The notes under the pieces: generated by a model | The model's database searches: none | What the model was told of the DNA's origin: nothing | Seen by the model: only the letters and a program-made list of their open reading frames with translations | From: Alnus glutinosa | Taxonomy: Eukaryota; Streptophyta; Magnoliopsida; Fagales; Betulaceae | Assembly: GCF_958979055.1 (NCBI RefSeq) | Contig: NC_084888.1 | Coordinates: forward strand, 10,029,501-10,093,500 | Direction of reading: 5' to 3' | Length of the DNA stretch: 64,000 nt | Part shown: piece after piece, positions 37,288 to 49,100 of the stretch | How the letters are laid out: the number at the start of each line of letters is the position of its first letter | Numbering within the stretch: position 1 is the first letter of the stretch | Made by a program: the position numbers and the translations under genes

Positions 37288-38956
37288 CTACAGCCTACTG
37301 GCAGGTGGAATGGCTGCACAGTACTGTCTGTCCAAAACCTCAATGATCTGGTTGGCTATGGAACTCGCATCCACAGAAGAGCCTTCATATATCTGCCAAA
37401 ATAAGCAAAAACTATATATATTAATTAAATGACTAAGTCAATGATTTTCTATCCGTTTAAGCAGCTTTTAGAATAAATAAAAATTTAACATCAGATCAAA
37501 ATAATTTCCAATCTTAATTATCTGCATGCCTCACTTTTAATAGAAAGTTAAGCGGTGATTTAACAATTCATACATAAACAGCACTACTAGTGTGAAAACC
37601 CACCACACCTGCATGCATGCACATATTAATATATAATGAAAATTTTATGGTACAGACCAAAATGGCTAATTGACAAGCAGAAGGATATGTGTGTATATAT
37701 ATATATATTATATATATACCTTGGTGTTGAACAAGAAGCTGTAGAAATCGCCAATGTGGCCACGAGCAAAATGGTGGAGATCGAGCTGAAGCTCGTCGAG
37801 GACTTTAGAGACAAACAGCAAGCAATTATTCTTTGGGTGAAGGAGTTTGATGGTGACCTCGTCGTCGATGATACGAACATCGACCTCGGTCTCTTTGGAT
37901 TTCCTCTGAAGCCATGAGCTCCTCAGAGATCCGTCGTAGGACTGCTCGGGGTCATCAAGAGGCTTCATGTTGCAGCTCTCCACATCCCCGGACACATCGT
38001 CAGCTTCCGTCCTCTCTCTCCCGCATCTCTTTTTCTCCACCAGCAACTTCAGCTCGTTAACTGTCCTCAGAAGATCTTTGATATATTCTATTGCATCGCC
38101 CACCACAGATGCCCTATCAGTCTTCATATCATGTATAGTTTTGATTCGGCGCCCCACCCCAGAAAGTATATATTGTAAGCGTAAAGTGATTGAATTAATA
38201 TATGTCAAAAGAAAATCAAAGAAATTAATGAGATTTTGTAAATACCTTGGTAGGGTTAGGGACAAGGCTCCTCAAGGCCTTGAACTTGTCGTTCAACTGC
38301 TGTCTCCTCTGGCGCTCTCTGGCAAAGGGTTTGGTTTCGACATCGACCCTGCCATTCCCAATACAAGCCATGTCTCTGGTGAACTCCAATACGCCATTTT
38401 CGAACTGTCTCCCATCCCAACTTCCCTCTCTCTCATGCCCTCCTCCTGTGCCAAACAGATCAGAACCATTCCTTGAGTCTGGCAAGCCGGAGCCGTTGGG
38501 TCGAGACTGGAACAAACCCCTGAACATAGGAGGCTGTGGAGGCAGGTTTAAATGGAATAGGAGGTCATACAAAACGGATGCGCCGGAGGCATGGTCCGAC
38601 CCGGTCGGAACGTCTCCCAGAAAGCCCAACGGGTTCTGATAATTTGCGGTCTTCTGGGTTGGGTTTGAGAAGGAGATGGATGAACTGGGAAGCAAAGTGG
38701 AGCCTGAGCAGCTGGGCAGGTGGAAGAGATTGAGGAGCATTTGACTGTTTGGTAGCGAAGAATAATCGAAGCATTGCTGCCCATTTTGATTAATGTCCAT
38801 TTGCTGCAACTCTTCCATGGAGAGCCTGAGATTCTCTTCAAAGCTATTGTGGGTCGGGAGTGTATGGGAAAATCCATCCTCTGGTATTGCTGCTTCTCCT
38901 GCAGCAACTGTACCTTCTGTCATGGGGTTGGGATCAAAGCAACCAGTCTCATACAT
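37288..38956 (-). CDS. bHLH91-like: bHLH transcription factor, bHLH10/89/91 (EAT1) clade, copy B
   Basis: Three exons, 38956-38246, 38121-37720 and 37392-37288, join in phase 0 to 405 residues and have no stop. The gene is closely similar to copy A at 28786-30643. Differences: a 79-residue in-frame deletion removes the Asn/His/Gln-rich segment after SMEE; five residues are lost before LLNLFHLP; and the KRHKK basic patch after helix 2 is missing. In the basic region the contact-position His becomes Pro (PFARERQRRQQL). The loop reads NPTK|TDRASV. In the last exon SSVYASS is SSVDASS, and one Tyr is added before CAAIPPASRL. Helices and the ACT-like domain (LDELQLDLHHFARGHIGDFY) remain. Probably a functional or recently relaxed paralogue with a role in anther tapetum like its clade. 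Confidence 0.88.
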
Positions 38957-39380
38957 TTTTGGACCAGAGGGATTTTTGTCTCCTGCCTTTCTGGGTCTCT
39001 GTCTGCATCAATTAAAGCAAAATCCACCAAAAAAAAAAAAACAAAAAAAAAAAGCCCAAAGCAAACAAACAAGAGAGAATGATGAGTACATGAACATCGA
39101 AGCTAGAACAGCATTAAAAGAGCCATCACAACTAATTAACACTTAAACCTTAAGATGAACAAGATTACGCACAAAACTAGAAAGAAAGGGAAAACAAACA
39201 CTCAGTTGAGAGAAAATGCAACAAATTAATTAGGGGGCTACAAGGAAAACCGAGATGGAATCACCGATTGAGAGGATGGCCGAGAGAGCAAGAAAGAGAG
39301 AGAGAGAGAGAGAGAGATCAGGAGTCTCAGAAATTCCACCCATATTATATATTATATATTATATATTATGTATATTTGAT
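38957..39380 (-). promoter_or_regulatory. Leader and core promoter of bHLH copy B
   Basis: Aligns with 30644-31060. The CT leader tract is shorter (about 39293-39316). The TATA region is expanded into several TATATTA units (39346-39375). The leader donor sequence is changed from GTTTGTG to GTTTTGTG, so leader splicing may differ between copies. Confidence 0.5.
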
Positions 39381-40256
39381 TTATTGTCGTAGACTCGTAG
39401 GCCAATGGAACAAGTAAAAGGAGAGGGAAGGGGTTAGGAGGAGGTTGTTATTCCCGTCACTGGGGTCCACTCATAATCTTCGTATTCTGAATCCTGATAC
39501 TCACACCGCGCGCGTGATTTGCAGTGAACTGCATCCATCATTATATATAATTATATGTTTGTCCTTGCGGTTTTTGTCATTTTGCTACATAATTTCCATA
39601 TCTTTTCTCCTATGAGCTAAAATAACTATCGAAAAAATATTAATTTTTATCATAATTATTTATTTTTTAATTGATATTTGAACAGATTTTTTTTTTTCTT
39701 GTATTTTATATTTTTTTTCTAAAATATTATTTTGTATGGAAAAAAAGTGCGTAAAAAATAGAAAAAGAGAAAAAGAAAAAGAATATTAAAACACTTTGTA
39801 GTTTGAATAGTGAATATTTTATTTACTATTCACACTAGAAGGGAAAAATTTATTTTGCCTATGTGTTAAAGACGAAAAATTACTCATAATAGTCAAATTT
39901 GACTATTATGAACCATATGCCTATTGTGTTGGCATGGAGATGCTTATCCATGTTATACCGATTGACATGACATATTTTAAGTGATCGACAATGAAATTGA
40001 TTTAAAACACGTAACATTAGTCGTAACATGCGCACAATCATAGTTTATTCTTTCCAAATAAGCCACGACCTAAGACTTATCTGTGAAGTAATGATGTTTA
40101 GTAGACTATTATATCACTGTCATACAAATGGATGATGTGGCGATAAAAAAGACAGTTATTAATTGGATAAAAAAATAATAATAATAAGAAATGATTAATT
40201 TTCACTATAACATCATATCATACTGATTATATAATAATTCTATAACAGTCTTCTAA

Positions 40257-40475
40257 ATATGGGAAGAGATGAATAGTTCACATATTGAAAAGAGATGAAT
40301 AGCTCATATAGAGTGAGTGGTTTATAAAGATATTCATGGGTGCTAATTAGTCCCACATTGCTTAGTTACTAGGTAAAACTGGGCTTTATAAGGAATTCTA
40401 GGAAAACTTCAAATTGACTAGTTCTTTTAGAAAGATATCGCAATTCTGACTAGCGCTTTTCTCTTGGTTGTTACA
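40257..40475 (+). mobile_element. SMART-family LTR fragment, only in unit B
   Basis: GAGTGGTTTATAAAGATATT, CATGGGTGCTAA, GTCCCA and the end TTGGTTGTTACA match the LTRs of the SMART element at 6903-7413. The 5' terminus is rearranged, with GAAAAGAGATGAATAG duplicated. Unit A has an uninterrupted junction here, near 32303. Confidence 0.7.
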
Positions 40476-40658
40476 GGGCTACTGTTATCTATTATATATG
40501 TCAGCTCCCTGGCGCTAATGTCTGGAAAAGAAAAGGACCTTGTTTACTTTCGTGATTTCATCTGCAAGAGTTCCATTGTAACACTCTTGATTAATTAATG
40601 CAAGTTGACAAATTTTCTCTTTTAGCTAGCTAGCCGGGAAACTAAGAGAGTGTCTATC

Positions 40659-40659
<1 letters not shown>

Positions 40660-40704
<45 letters not shown>
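40660..40704. repeat. (TA)n microsatellite
   Basis: About 20 TA units in unit B, not matched by a run of this length in unit A. Confidence 0.9.
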
Positions 40705-40707
<3 letters not shown>

Positions 40708-40954
40708 ATCCCTTCAAATGTTGGAGGAAAAGTAGGAGGAATAAATGGAAGTTGACAAAATAAATCATAGTATATATATATTAGACTGGGGTGTTATCCT
40801 TATTTAATAATTTCATCAATTAATATATATTAATTTAGATAATAGTGGTAATTCAAGTTTAAGTTAAAACTAGGATCAGTTAGAATTAAAACGTGTCCCA
40901 CAACATGATATAAAGAACACGTGACTTAATTTTAACGAATTCAATTTCAATTTA

Positions 40955-41831
40955 TGCTCCGTTTGTTTCGGCGTAAAATGATTTCCGGAAAATGATTTCG
41001 GTATTTTACGGTGTTTGGTAGGGGCGAAAATAACGGTCAACGAAAATCATTTTCGGTTTGACCGTAAAACCTTCTTTAATTTTTGGAAAACGATTTACGA
41101 TTTTTAAAACCGTAAATCGTTTTCCAAAATTATATTCTTCGTCCTTACACGCACGTTTGATATCTGACTGTCCAAATCCTATAATAGTCGGTCGTTCGAA
41201 AATAGGCAGCACCGGAATCCGGCATCATCAAGTCACTGGAATAATGCCGGCGTTGGAATCCGACCACCGGAATTCTGCCGGCTGCCGGAATCCGGCCGCC
41301 GGAATACCGCCAGCCGCCGGAATCCGGTTGCCGGAACACCGCCGGCCGCCGGAATCCGGCCATGGACAGAAACCTGCCGGAACCCGGCCTGATCTGACCG
41401 GATCCGGCCACTGATCCGGCCGGATCTGACCGGATCCGGCCACTGACCCCGCCGGATCCGGCCAAAATGGCCGGGATCCGGCTGGATCTGGCCCAAATGG
41501 CCGGAATCCGGCGGGATCTGACCGGATCCGGCCACTGATCCTGCCGAGATCCGGCCAAAATGACCGGATCAGGCCGGATCTGACCGGGCCAGGAGGTGTC
41601 CTGCCGAAATCCGGCTATTTTGGCCGGATCCGGCCAAACATGTTCGCCGGATTCCGGCGACGGCGACCGGTCGTCGCCGGATTCCGGCGACAGTTGCATT
41701 TTCACTTTTCGTAATTTTTTCGTGCGAACCAAACGCCGAAAAATATTTTCGAGAAAATAATTTCTTTTGAAATTGATTTCGTCGAAAATATTTTACGACG
41801 GAAACCATTTTACGTCGAAACAAACGGAGCA
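40955..41831. mobile_element. PIF/Harbinger-type MITE with CCGG-rich core, 877 bp
   Basis: Terminal inverted repeats TGCTCCGTTTGTTTCGGCGT and ACGTCGAAACAAACGGAGCA are flanked by TTA on both sides (40952-40954 and 41832-41834). Unit A has the unoccupied site with a single TTA near 34055, so the insertion followed the duplication. The core at about 41210-41700 is very GC-rich and made of degenerate repeats of CCGGATCCGGCC, CCGGAATCCGGC and similar words, which are self-complementary. Frames through the core on both strands (Gly/Pro/Asp/Arg repeats) are by-products of the repeat. No transposase is present. Confidence 0.9.
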
Positions 41832-41946
41832 TTAGCATTTACTTTGAGACTAAGTTTTCGTGATTTGCAACAATTAATTGGGTTATGCTTTTCTTGTTCA
41901 AAAATTTTCTATTATATATATATGCTTCCCTCTCTCACCCGCTTGA

Positions 41947-41978
<32 letters not shown>

Positions 41979-42822
41979 TCACCAATTCAAAAGTTGGATA
42001 TTTGTTATAATTAATTAATGTCTGTAAAAACATAATTAATATTATGTAAATAAGTTGTTGTTGAAGGCTAGACCTAGAAGGTTGCATTAGTTAGTTCGGG
42101 CTGGCGGTTTGCATGGAGGGTATTACTGCCATATTGGGGCCCACACAGAGTCTAACTACCCGTTAAAGGTACGGCTCCGACCCTAAACAAACACGCTCTT
42201 TGGAGGAAGCCACAAATTGCGTGAATCCAAAGGAGTTCTCCAAATTACATCTATGCCATTGCACCCAAACAAACCGATTCATATATATATATATTTTAGA
42301 ACATCATTAATGCATTTGTAAATCAACGTTTAAAAGTGTTCCAAGTGTTCGGGGGTGTTCCCTGAAATTTAATTTGTTGCTTCTCCTCTGTTTTAAAGAG
42401 AAAAAAATGAGTTAGGAATTACTCCAGCCAGCAATATATAATTAAGCTCAACCCATGTCAACCCAGGCAGCTCATGAGCAATCTAACCTTGCTGATCACC
42501 ACACATTTTTATGAAAGATATGAGTATCAGAGTGCATATATAGTTTATAGATAAAATGTTTATGATTGATAACAAAGTAGTTTGCGTTTCCATGAGCGAT
42601 ACTTACCTTTAACGCTCAAGTCTAACCTCGGACATACCGAAGCATCAACTTCTCATTTCTTAAAGTCTATACTCTAATATTAGAAACGATGTCAAGTAAA
42701 ACCCTAATCGACGCTTAAAAACCCTAATGTGCACTTAAAAGCTTTAATACACAGATTCTGCCCCTAAAACGTTTGATTGTTACTCGGGGACCGTTGGAAC
42801 AGTCTTCGATACCGTTGGAATT

Positions 42823-43362
42823 AGGGGTGAAAATGTGGATGAGGATGCAGTTGTTAGCAGTTTCTGTATCCATATCCGTATAATGCGGTTTTTACTTTTA
42901 GGTATCCGTATCCGTATCATACGATTATTATCTGCATCAGTGCGGTTCTTATGATTATTAAATGTATTATCCGCTATCTGCATATGAGTTAATTAGTTTT
43001 GAGCCTTGAAATTGTAATTCATGCTTCTAGTAAATACCAAAAAGACATTATTTATAGTTGAACACTATTATTTAGATAACACTTGCTAATCATTTTGCCA
43101 TGAAGTTTTAATCTCGTACATTATTTTGCTTCTTATATCATCTATCTATAGTTGGTAAAATGAAAAAATATTAAAGAACCGCTATCGCATATGAGGTAAT
43201 ACCAAAACAACGTTGTTTTAATAAATTTAATTATATATATAAATAAAGGGCATGTAGATACGGTTAATGAACAGCCTCCGCATATGCAAAGAGTGGTTTT
43301 TGCTAACCACATATACGGATAGAAGGTGTGAGCGGTTATTATCCACTTGCATTTTCACCTCT
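42823..43362. mobile_element. hAT-like MITE, unit B copy
   Basis: Ends AGGGGTGAAAATGTGGATG and CATTTTCACCTCT are inverted. It corresponds to 34915-35533 in unit A, with a contracted hexanucleotide tract. Confidence 0.55.
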
Positions 43363-43719
43363 ATTTAGAACGTTTTGCCCAGAATATGTCCTAAGTTTCA
43401 CACAACAAGAATTGATATATACCACATTCCCACTACTACAAGATCAAATCTTTAAAAATAACCCAGGTTACAAACACAACTCAAACTCCAAAGATTCCAA
43501 CTTCATTCACATAGTCACAGTCCATTTGTTAAACAACCAAGGACATGTTTTAAGGTGTTGAAAATGAAAGGTGAGCGTTTAAGCACTACCTTGGGGTCAA
43601 AATTAAAGCTAGTCCTCAAAGGTCAAACCTTTCAAGCTAAACCACCAAAAAGACCTAGCTTTTTAACCAACATAAAGGGAAAGACAAGTATAAAAACTAC
43701 CAAGAAAATCAAAATATTC

Positions 43720-45458
43720 TCACTTTTTTTACTTTTTATATCACATCAATAATTTTTTTTTATTATTCAAATAAAAAAATTCACTACAATACAAAACTTT
43801 TTCACTTTTTTATACAAATTCTTTTTATTTTATATCACATCATCACTTTTTACTAATTTCAAAACTAACCCACTGCTCTGTGCTGTACATATCTTTGCCA
43901 AACAAGCCCAATAACTATCCGAGATCTTGCATTGATCTGAACCCCGAAGAATATCTAATTCATTTAAATAAGAAATAATTTTTAAAACATGTTTACAAAC
44001 TGGAGTCCCTCAACCATTTTAGTGCAAGTGGCTCTGAAGTGGCTTAAGTTATTTACATGGCTTCGTAACAGGAACACATTGCTCGCATGTCGGAGATGGG
44101 AGAAAATGACCTCATCTTTATCCATGTGTTGGGTTTTAACTGTCTAACAAGTGGACATATCAACAATTGATGCCTTCCATTAAGAGATTGACGAAAAATT
44201 TAACCACTGAACTTATTTTTCACCAGGGAAAAATCTAAGTTTTTAATTGGCAAAATAAGAAATTCAAACCCTTATTTGTCACATGGGTTCAACTTAGATT
44301 TTCATAGAAAAATTTTCCTTTCAATTAACCTTCTGAATTGTCGTCACTTTTACAATTACCTTCCCTAAATTGAGAGTTTTTAAAGTTTAAGGAAACAATT
44401 TCAAATGTGATGAATGTTCATGAGAGTTAAGCGAAATTTTTCGTTTCAATTATACACTTTCAAGGATATTCACATTTTATTGTTAAACAGTTGCCTTGAA
44501 TCTTGAGGTCACACCTTGCAAAGGGGAGCTCGTCAATTTGACTCTCTCCCCATGGGAGCCAACCGAACGGGTTAAAACTACATAGTACACATGGATGGGG
44601 CCTTCTACGCGTGCACGGGAAAGGTCCCATTTACGGATTGCCATTGTTAATATATATATATAAAACCTTCTCATGGTTAAACTCCTACTCTCTTCTTTTT
44701 AATTAAAACGCCTAAGCATCTTATCGAATCAATTTTCCGACTGCTGGAGACGCATTCTCGTTTGTTAAGATTCATCAAGGCCAAGGCAAGCAATAGAAGC
44801 ACAGGGAGAAACTATGGTCAAGCAAATCATAAAGGAAATAAGTCAAAACTAGCACACAATTATTATCATCACATTCAACTGACATACATATTCTAATACG
44901 TCTCAGACAAGTCATGAAATTTGCCCAAAAGTAAAATCAATGAAAATTGACAAGAATTTTATGGACTGACAACATTCGCAGATATAATTGACCAAGAAAA
45001 AAAATTCAAGCTAATTAGTTTTTAGCGAATAATATATCTGATATAAGTTGCCAAAATAAAAATTGATACAAACTTTTCAACATCTAGCAGGAGATACTTA
45101 GCCTTAAAATTTCTTTAGACCCATATAAGAATGTGTATGCTGTTCAAAACTCTGAATGAAATGAGAACTAAGATCAGTTTCAGAACTAGTAATCTGAGTT
45201 ATTGGATACTGCCTCAGTTAACTTGTTCGATTGTACAGATTGTGTTTTTGGACATGTAATACTTACCATTATCCGAAAAAACTTGTTCGATTAGCTTGAT
45301 ATTTTCATAGACCCTCAACCCCTTTTCTGCCCTGTATCAAATTTGAAACACCTTTCTCCATAGCATATTGATTACTCGATTGTACAGGCTTTTGTTTTCT
45401 CACTCGAACCATTACAGCATAATCTTTCATCTTTCTTTAAAGAACTAGGTAGATTCTT
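43720..45458. other. Unit B-specific segment, 3' flank of the chloroplast-protein gene
   Basis: 43720-43870 resembles the AT-rich MITE interior at about 9900-10050. The rest has no recognised gene. A 63-codon - strand frame at 44483-44674 is unassigned. The 3' end of the chloroplast-protein transcript must lie in the right part. Confidence 0.45.
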
Positions 45459-46101
45459 TTAGTGATTTTCAGATAATGCAGCATAATCTTTCACCATCAA
45501 TATCTCACCGCATAACTTTTGAGGCACATGTTGTAATGATTTCCCTTCTTGCCATGCTTGCCCTACTGAGACCCCTGGTCCTAGATGACGAACATATACA
45601 ACAACCTGATCGTTGAATGGATACAAATGTTTTACTGCCACAGAAAAAGCAAAAATCAGATTAGGCAATACTCAATGGATCTGCATTGAATATAATCGAC
45701 AGACACTGAAACCAGCTTTATAGACACAAAATTGACTTGAATCTTTGCAAGTTCAAAGGTTATTTAATTAATTGCCCGGGCAGAAACATGAATGTTTGTG
45801 ACAAGAAAATACAGTGACTACCACCACAAGTCATCCCTTTAGGCGTGTAAAACTTACTAGCAGTTGCAACTACTCCTTAGTTTGAGTGATATCTACAAGT
45901 TTGAAGAAGCAACATGATTTTTGTTATTTTGGTGAGTATAAAAAGGAAAAAATGTAGAAAACTGGAAGTAGGCGTTTTGGTCAGGAAAGGGAAACATGAT
46001 CATGAGAAGGAAAGATTTGGGGGATGGGTTGTCAGTGAACTTCATGGAGACTTTATTACAAAGTCAGAAAAATATACAATGCCTCTCCAAAAAGAAAAAG
46101 G

Positions 46102-46172
<71 letters not shown>

Positions 46173-49100
46173 CAAACAACCACTCTCTCTCTCTCTAAAA
46201 TTTTTGCAAAGAATTGGAAATTTAATAATTTCCAAGTTTCAGAATACAAATGAATTCATTGTGTTAGACAGTAAAAGTATAATCTCTCTCTCTCTCTCTA
46301 AATTTTTTGAAAGAATTGGAAATTTAATAATTGCCGAGTTTCAGAATACAAATGAATTCATTGTGTTAGACAGTAAAAGTATAATCTCTCTCTCTCTCTC
46401 TAAATTTTTTGCAAAGAATTGGAAATTTAATAATTGCCGAGTTTCAGAATACAAATGAATTCATTGTGTTAGACAGTAAAAGTATAATCTCACCTGGTTT
46501 TGGGAAGCCTTGTGGATATTCTTGGAGGTCCAAAAGGCCATCCCCAAAATCATATGCTAAATCACAAGGCTGCCCAGTTGACATCACTTCCTTAACTTGT
46601 TTCAGTTCAAAGTACAATGGTCTAAAAGAAGTTGCAAATCCAGACAGAACTGATCCACCTGAGCCATTATAATATTCGTTAGACTGAGTGCTATTATTAA
46701 CAAACAAAAAGAATTATCACCCAATGTCCCTAATGAGAAGGCATTATACGAAAAATATTTTGACTCACTGATATTATGACTTGGTCAGTATCTTGGTGTC
46801 TCAAACTTCTACCTTTTATGGATTAGATAATGTCAAGTTTTTGCCATTGGGCCATTGGATCAGGTGGTAAAGGGGTGGGTTGTGGTAGGTCATCGGTTCA
46901 AATCTTACCGATCAAAGAAAAAGATCAATATTTGGGTTTTTGTGAATAAAAATGAAGAAAATTCTCAACCAGTCAATTGAGTTCAACTTTGATCATTTTA
47001 TACCAGGGACTAATAGAGCATTCAAATCCACCAACTTGCTTATAGAAAGGGATTTTGGCTAGAAGGCACATTATGTCATATTATTAATATCAAATAAGGT
47101 TATAGCCACTTACAGAACATAGAAGCAAATAGCTTTTGAATCAAATTTGTGGGTAGGGTCTTATACCATTCTCCAAGTTCGTTGTTTTATCCATAATATT
47201 TGTTATGGGCCTAATCATGGTTAATGTATTTAATTAGTAGTTGTAGAATTAATGTGTTTAGTAGTTGTGAGTTACGTAATTGAGGTTGATTGTTTATGGG
47301 CAGTTATTGTTAGTAAGCAGTTGGCTTAGGGGAAGTTAAGTGTTAGTGGGTCTCAACCGTAGAAGTTATCCTATATTGTGGGTAAGGGGTAGTTATTTCC
47401 AACATTCGGAGTTGTATTTAAAGCTTGTTAATATTATAAGAGCATTCACAACAGCTTTCCTATAACCCTTTTCCCTTCCTTACATATAGATAAAATGTAA
47501 AAAAAAATCACAAAAAACCACCCACAATAGATACCCATTGGTTCCTTAAGCATTGGGAATCAAAAGAGCTTCCCTATAGCTTCCATATCCGTTATTTTAA
47601 TACAAAATATTTCTTTCTCCTCTCTCATCTCTCATCTCTTCGCCTTTATTGGGTATTGTGATAAAATTTTGTGGAAAAGGGGGTAATAAGCAGGAACTTG
47701 TATTTTGAAAAGAAAAAAAAATAAAATAATTGATATAGGGAAAGATAAAGAAAGCTATTGTAGAGTATATTTAGATAGGAAAGTAAAAAGTAGTTTTGTT
47801 CCCTAAATTTAGGAAAAATCAAAGGAAACCTGTTGTAAATGTTCTAATGAAATGAAGGGAAGTAATAACATCTAAAGCCGTGAGCTTATAACCATGTGCT
47901 AGAGGAGGGATATTGGCCCCTTGAAGTGTCAAAGTGTTTCTTTATTGCTTTTTATTTACAATTTATCTCTCAAATACCTAGGCTCATTACAAGTGGTATC
48001 AGAGCCATGTTCCTGCAACATGGACAACCTCAAAAATGCATTGTACAACCTCAAAATTGCATTAGAGGAGAATTTGAGGCAAATAATAGCAGCCCTCGAG
48101 GAGAATTCGAGGCAAATGACATCAAGTCTTAGTCAAGTAGAAGAAACCTTGAGTCACATGCCCACAAAAATTATAGAAGTGGAGAGCAGCGAATATGATG
48201 AAGTGCCTAAAGAACAACTCACACAAGTGTAGCCGCATGGATGATTCTTGTTGGAATGTCTTCTTCCGATTCTGACTCCTGATCATTAACCGTTGCTGCA
48301 TCCGATACAATCATTGTTCCTGGCAATCAAGGAGATGGGTTCTTGTTCTTGGCATATCAATTGGAAAATCCCGAAACAATTTTGGAAGATTCTCAGGCAT
48401 TGCATGCTATAGATGATCCAACTATTGAAGATGACGAGAAGCTCAAGGATGAAGAGAAGCTTGTCGAACCAACCAACGGATACAATGAGGTTGATGATAA
48501 GCAAGAATCTACTTCTTCATAACTTGCAAAAGAACGTGTGAAATGGCTCATATCTTGGGCTGAATTTGGTTAGAAATGGTTTCCATTCACACTACACCTT
48601 GTGGCAAGGTGCTTTGAAGGGGTGGCATTTGTTATGGGCCTAACCATGGTTAATGTATTTAATTAGTAATTGTAGAATTAATGTGTTTAGTAGTTGAGTT
48701 ATGTAATTGGGGTTGATTGTTTATGGGTAATTATTGTTAGCGGCCAGTTGTCTTAAGGGAAGTTAAGTGTTAGTGGGTCTCAACCATAGAAGTTATCCTA
48801 TATTGTGGGTAGTGGGTAGTTATTTCCAGCATTCGGTGTTGTATTTAAAGCTTGTTAGTATTCTAATGAAAGGAAGGGAAGTAATTGCATCTAAAGTCGT
48901 GAGCTCATAGCTGTGTACTAGAGGAGAGATTAGCCCCTTGAAGTGCCAAAGTGTTTCTTTATTGCTTCTTATTTACAATTTATCACTCTCAAATACCTAG
49001 GCTCATTACAATCTTCAAGTAATTGCATCAAATGTGATTCATCAAGTGTTTTAATTGAATGTGTGATATCACCATGCTTTGTTGGCACAAAGTCTTTGTA

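Larger units (their letters stand above)
36711..46269. repeat. Tandem segmental duplication, unit B
   Basis: Direct repeat of 28231-36712, starting inside the LTR sequence and ending in the last intron of the chloroplast-protein gene. It holds bHLH copy B. It gained a 219-bp LTR fragment (40257-40475) and an 877-bp MITE (40955-41831), and lacks the counterpart of 32421-33791. It alone has 43720-45790, which includes the last exon of the chloroplast-protein gene. Confidence 0.9.
47201..49010 (+). mobile_element. Small non-autonomous LTR retrotransposon with intact PBS
   Basis: The 5' LTR (47201-47991) and 3' LTR (48630-49010, 381 bp) start TGTTATGGGCCTAA and end CTCATTACA. Without the nested MITE (47440-47844 plus TAA) the 5' LTR is 383 bp. 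The primer-binding site TGGTATCAGAGCC starts at 47994. The internal region is about 640 bp and has no pol. Flanks ATATT and ATCTT are a 5-bp target-site duplication with one mismatch. It sits in the intron between exons 50154-50109 and 46658-46494 of the chloroplast-protein gene, opposite to its transcription. Confidence 0.88.

Noticed and set aside
41145-41732. Long Gly/Pro/Asp/Arg-rich frames on both strands
   Set aside because: They are translations of the CCGG-rich repeat core of the MITE and occur in several frames and both strands.
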